NCBI RefSeq assembly: GCF_019578655.1
Contig: NC_063263.1
Location: forward strand, 23,001,001-23,065,000
DNA length: 64,000 nucleotides
Direction: 5' to 3'
DNA from: Ricinus communis
Taxonomy: Eukaryota > Streptophyta > Magnoliopsida > Malpighiales > Euphorbiaceae
Positions 59,516 to 64,000 of the stretch are shown here, piece after piece. Position 1 is the first letter of the stretch, and the number at the start of each line of letters is the position of its first letter. The notes under the pieces are model-generated. The model ran no database searches. It worked only from the letters and a program-made list of their open reading frames with translations, and was not told the DNA's origin. The translations under genes and the position numbers were made by a program.

Positions 59516-59946
59516 CTATTGAGTTTCAATCATATTAACCTCGTCATTTTCTCTACACTTGTTGTTATTAATGGTGAACTTCCTAAGAACATCGCTTGAT
59601 TTCAAATTTGTTCCATCTTTAAGTGAAACCCCAAATTTCTTAAAAAATAGTATGAGATACATATTATAAGGCATTCCACTAGTAGGGTTAAAATTAGTCA
59701 TCATATTCAACAGTAAATATGGTAGGTTTAGTTTCTACTTCTTAGCTATGTGCCACATGATTTTTAAATTTAGCACAATGACATAGTCTAAGCTACCCAT
59801 CCTAGGGATGAAGCATTGAGCTACAAACTTATGGAGCATCCTACCATGAAGAGCATAGTCAGTAGAGAATTTCGTACCAGGGGTTGGCTGATTGGCTTTT
59901 AGTTCTTGGATGAATCTTTTCTAGTCATACATACATATATCTTTGT
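59516..59946 (-). pseudogene. Plant retroelement gag-like / 'putative plant transposon protein' fragment
   Basis: Minus-strand text ANQPTPGTKFSTDYALHGRM, LHKFVAQCFIPRMGSLDYVI and LNLKIMWHIAKK, a stop, then LLNMMTNFNPTSGMPYNMYL and FFKKFGVSLKDG. It recalls a plant-specific family common in non-autonomous LTR elements, in which a MPYGMLLTxxFxxFGVSL block follows a conserved N-terminal half. One stop breaks it. Family identity is from remembered pattern only. Confidence 0.5.
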
Positions 59947-60964
59947 CATTAGTGTGTTTGATGATTTTAGCTCCTTTTATTGGTCCCAAAACAGATCCCA
60001 ACAAGGTGTTGGGAATTGATATTAATACATAAAGAAAGACACAATAGAAGCAAAATATTGTTTTTACTTCCTACCAAGGATCTCATTAATATAAAATAGT
60101 CATAACACACAAAACAAATAAAAGATGGAGAAGGATTACAAAAGGAGTATGCTGCCAATTTCAAGGAATGCTTCTAACTTTGTTGATTCTTGATTCTTCA
60201 AGCATGATTGATGTACTTCAAAGCTACTCAAATAAGTTGCCATTTTTGGTGATCCATACAATCTTCTAAGCAAAGATCTCTAAAACAACTTTTAAGAATT
60301 GAGAAAAGATGTAGGAGATTAAATGTTAGTCTCAAGCAAGGGAGATGAATCAATTAATCTTATTGATTGATTCATCTAGGGTATACTTCTCAAGAAAATA
60401 TTTTACTCAATAGAAACATCAATACATGTCACCCCATGCATCTCTTTCTATATATATGACCTTTTAATCAAAGTCCTTAAAATTTTAGCATTACTATAAA
60501 ACCTAGCTTACATTAAGTTGCGCCTTTTATTTTTTTAATTGGACTTTAATTAATTTAGATCTAAGCCATAGATAATAAACTTATCATAGGCCCATTATAC
60601 AAGGCTCATTAGCTCTTAATTAATTTACCTTCAATTAAGCCTAATATATATTAGCTTAAGCCCAATGCTGAATCTCTTTTTAATTCACACTTAAAGCCTA
60701 TTTGTGTTTGACCTAAAAGGTTCCTAATATATTGGCAATAAATATGGATTATGAATTAAAGTCCTTTAATTCAATGTTAATTCTCTAATTTAACTTAATC
60801 TATATTCATAGATCAAGATTGTCATTTAGAAATGCATCAAACGTGTAGGAATGATTGAAGGGCTTTGCAGGGAATAATCTTACAATGTAATTCAATCTTT
60901 CATCATACTTTTATCTCAATTAATTCATTGAGCATGGATGCAAGTGTTAACTCTATAATTGAAC

Positions 60965-62410
60965 TGATATGCTATTTGTGTAGCTAAAATCTAAGGCAGT
61001 GAACCTATCGATGCAGACTAGCACAAATGGTGAGTATCAAGGTCGTATTCTCGGGAAAGGGTGATCCTAGACCTACTGCAGCGCCTTATGTTATCTAACC
61101 TAAATAAAATCGATGGAGTATTATGCTATGATTAAATATGAACAAACAATTAATTAAGTGTTAAATAATCTGAAAGGATTTAGGAAAAACTCTTGAAGGA
61201 AAAAGTAAACCCTAGGGGACCTAAGCTAGTTGAATTTTAGTGAAGATAGAGATTATATTAATTATCAATTGCAATTACCCATGGACGAATTCTTAACTGA
61301 ATTCGGTCTCCCTCTCGAGATAACCGAATTTCTAAACCTAATAACCTAAAGTCAGAATCTCTTCCTAACAGTCGATTATTCGATTAGCATTAAGGTTTAA
61401 CCCGCCTTTATTAAGCTTTATTAATTCTTAATCTCGCTAGTCAATTACCCTTATCTCTAAGTGATTATTAACTAGTTCTTGCTATTCAAATTTCCAATTA
61501 TTAAATGAATTTCTCAATTACATAAAGCAATCTAAATATCACAACTCACAACGTCTCATGAATAAAGTGATTTCTCATTAATAATGAAAGCAAGAAGAAA
61601 CAAGCATTGATAATCAAAATCTCATAGCATTAAAATCAATCCAACAACATAGGAACCCCAAATGGGTTTGACAATTTAGTTACTCATACTAATAAGCAAC
61701 ACAAAGTAAAGAATAGATTCAGAAAAGTAAATTAAAGGCATGTACACCCTTCTTCTTTAAGTGGATGAGAAACTCTAAATTCCCAATTCAGAATAGTAAA
61801 CCCTAATTTGCCCCTTGAATGATCCCAAATCTTATCTTGATCTTCAATTTGATGTTAAAACAGTTGTAATCATTCCTTCAATAGATGAAATGATCTTCTA
61901 AGGTTGAATATTGAAGTCTGGAAGAAGATGGTCTAAGCTTGTATAACGGAAATCAATTCAGAAAATCGAACCCTAATTCAGCAAATCGTTTTTGCCTATA
62001 TAATCCCTTCAGCATGGCCGTGGTCGGGCAAAGTCCAAGCCGTGCTGGACTTCCGCATTCCACAACTCGGGATTTCTTCCAGGCCATGCCTTAGCCAGTG
62101 CTGAGCCACCACAGGCCGTGGTGGCTTCGAAAACTGTGCCAAAATGGCACTCTTGGAGAGCAACTATTTGATGATTCAGCACGGCCGGAGTCAAGGCCAT
62201 GCTCAACCTTGGAATGCTAGTCCGTGCTCAATTTGATGGATTATGGTTTGTAATTGTGCGTATTTCCCTTGATTATTGATAACATTCCTCGATAATGACC
62301 TAAAACATGAAAGGAACCAAAAGACAGGTGATTCTAGTATAAAACGAGATAAATATGCACAAAAATGTAAACAATTGGGCATGTAAATATGTATAATATG
62401 ATGCCTATCA
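60965..62410 (-). mobile_element. Athila-type 3' LTR inserted in the LARD-like LTR
   Basis: On the minus strand it starts TGATAGGCATCA at 62410, directly after a polypurine-like AGTGTGGGGTGATT, and ends at 60965. It is co-linear with the Athila LTR at 21343-22818 but clearly diverged. A cluster of GGCCGTG/CACGGCC-type words lies at 62010-62230. The 5' side of the element is to the right and leaves the window, so its target duplication cannot be checked. Confidence 0.82.
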
Positions 62411-64000
62411 AATCACCCCACACTTAAGCTTTTGCTTGTCCTCAAGCAATCAATAACTCAATACATGCACAAGCAGCAATCACCCCTCAGAATCTATGCT
62501 AAAGTTGACAACTCAACCTTATTCAACATATAAATAATGAAACTCAAGTAACTAACAAGTTATACACCTTTAAGGAAGAACTATAATAATATCATCTCGA
62601 AGCACAACTTATATAACAATTCAGCATTAAAGACTAAGAACCATTGCCTCACAGGAATCTCTCAAATTACTCAGTGTTTACAGGTAATTAAGAGAATTCC
62701 CTCAATGCAGCTGCACAAACCTGTTTACCATAAGCTTGCTCATAAATCTCATCTTCGCTACCGCGAATAATTGAATACCAAAATCAAAGGGTCTTTTTAA
62801 GGGTTGAAATGTGGCTGAGGTAAAGGTAAGAATATTTGGATAGAAGCATAAAGTATACTGAAAAATCATGCACTTATTTGAAATGAATGCTTCAGGAACT
62901 GAGTGCTAAAACAACAACAACATTCACTAAGCCTTATTTGAAGTAAAGGATGCTCACAAGAGTTAAATTCAAAAGAGCTTAGAGCTAAGAAGTAAGTCAT
63001 AAAAAATATTTCTTTCTTTTTCTCTTCTTTTATTTATTTATTTATTTTTTTATATATGCTATGTATATATGTTACAACAACTTATATAGGGGCTGCTGTG
63101 GTTAGTGACATAAACAATAAGAATAGTTATCCAATTTGGATTGAAGGGAGCATCAAAGAATAACTAAAAAGACTAAGTGAATTAAGAACAACATTAGGCA
63201 CTATGATCCCATAAATGAAGAAACATAACACATAATTACTCAGTATACAGGGTGAAAGGGAAGACAGATGTATAGAATGGTGTATGTGTAGTGATTAGGT
63301 GTAAATTATGAAGAAAGGCTAAAGCTCAAACCGGTTGACTAATGGAACAGAGGGTAGGCTTTTGGCCAGATGTGATGAAATCCTAAGTCGCCCAAATCAT
63401 CTAATGGTATTCAAAAGTTCATGTAACCAAACAAGAAAAGTCATGAGCATAATGTGCAATGGATGCTCAATTTTAGTTCAAAAACTCACGTTTGAAGTGG
63501 CTAAAATTTGCAATTGGTTCCCATACTTATCAATTGAATCATCACATAAATTGAATACGAGATTGACGTAATCAAAGTTCACAGTCAAAGGTTGTAAATT
63601 CGCAAGGAACTCAAGTAACACCGGTTTAACCTGACCAAATTGACATATTGAATACAGTGAAATTGCTTTCAAGAACAAAAGATAAAGAGGGAAATTAAGT
63701 ACTGGTATGTGAATTAAGTCATTAATTACGAAAGAATAAACTAAATTTGAATGTCATGAAAACCCTAGGTCCTTACATCCTAAGAATAGTCCATTATCAT
63801 TGCCTTTAAACAATTAAGGGATACCTACCCCACACTTGAGTATAACACTGTCCACCGTGTTGGAAAATTAAAACTGGGTATAGCACATAACTAGCACATT
63901 ATAATCATTAAAGATCACACTAAATGTACATATCAAGATGGTAAAGCAAAGTGTTCTACTAAAATAAATTAACATGAAAGGAAAATGAAAGGAAATAACA
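62411..64000 (-). mobile_element. 3' internal region of the Athila-type element, runs off the window
   Basis: The minus strand just before the LTR reads CTTGAGGACAAGCAAAAGCT and TTAAGTGTGGGGTGATT, the pattern usually found ahead of Athila 3' LTRs. The rest (62450-64000) is non-coding with a T-rich run at 63009-63050. No env-like or pol frame was recognised here. Confidence 0.65.

Larger units (their letters stand above)
56900..60964 (-). mobile_element. Decayed retroelement (LARD-like) with truncated LTR
   Basis: Bases 60007-60964 are an LTR homologous, in the opposite orientation, to the solo LTR at 18384-23309. The LTR end on the minus strand is CAATTCCCAACA (60007). Its other side is cut at 60964 by an Athila LTR. 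Minus-strand sequence downstream (60006-56900) is internal and contains fragments of one gag-like protein and a lysine-rich stretch but no RT or integrase. The left limit and second LTR were not found. Confidence 0.6.

Noticed and set aside
60960..62415. Solo Athila LTR with target duplication at 60965-62410
   Set aside because: Flanks TGAAC and AATCA differ, and a polypurine tract lies on the right side, so it is a 3' LTR whose internal part continues past the window.
1..64000. tRNA, rRNA or other structural RNA genes
   Set aside because: No cloverleaf with A and B box pattern, and no rRNA-like sequence, was noticed on either strand; a tRNAscan or Rfam search would settle it.

Overview
This is nuclear DNA from a flowering plant, most likely a eudicot. 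One intact gene with ten exons and canonical GT-AG introns sits among decayed LTR retrotransposons, non-autonomous DNA transposons and AT-rich sequence. The aldehyde oxidase protein and the retroelement clades (SIRE-like and short-LTR Ty1/copia, Tekay-like chromovirus, Athila) are all plant types. The species cannot be fixed from sequence alone; a member of the Euphorbiaceae such as castor bean would fit, but that is a guess.

Layout. 1-3910: minus-strand SIRE/Maximus-like copia remnant running off the left edge, fused at about 3908 to a truncated chromovirus LTR. 3908-14958: minus-strand Ty3/gypsy chromovirus with PBS, polypurine tract, degraded gag-pol and a 2.6 kb 5' LTR split by a 1.67 kb hAT-type element (12574-14244) with 8-bp target duplications. 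14959-31911: related LTR-like repeats (fragment 14959-15194; copies about 15311-17635 and 29788-31911) enclosing a composite. The composite holds a solo LTR (about 18384-23309) split by an Athila element (19706-22818, perfect 5-bp target duplication AGGAC), a 33-bp minisatellite, a block rich in CTCGCACGAG words, and a broken minus-strand gene resembling plant-mobile-domain (PMD) proteins. 32127-36208: a 4.08 kb non-autonomous hAT-type element with perfect 8-bp target duplications, built internally of about 0.54 kb tandem units that end in its own terminus. 36926-41987: plus-strand copia element with short LTRs.

42572-52489 (minus) is the only intact protein-coding gene: a molybdenum-cofactor aldehyde oxidase of the abscisic-aldehyde / indole-3-acetaldehyde oxidase family. 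The exons join to 4101 nt (1366 aa) with every phase consistent. Intron 7 carries a 433-bp inverted-repeat MITE, with a relative at about 54082-54540. 52490-56900 is AT-rich and has no recognisable gene. 56900-60964 is another decayed retroelement whose LTR is related to the one at 18384-23309, cut by an Athila 3' LTR (60965-62410) whose internal region runs off the right edge.

No operon-like or defence-like system is present. The unusual content is in the transposon architecture: the tandemly built hAT element, nested insertions with readable target duplications, recurring palindromic words specific to individual repeat families, and the PMD-like gene fragment between LTR-like repeats.
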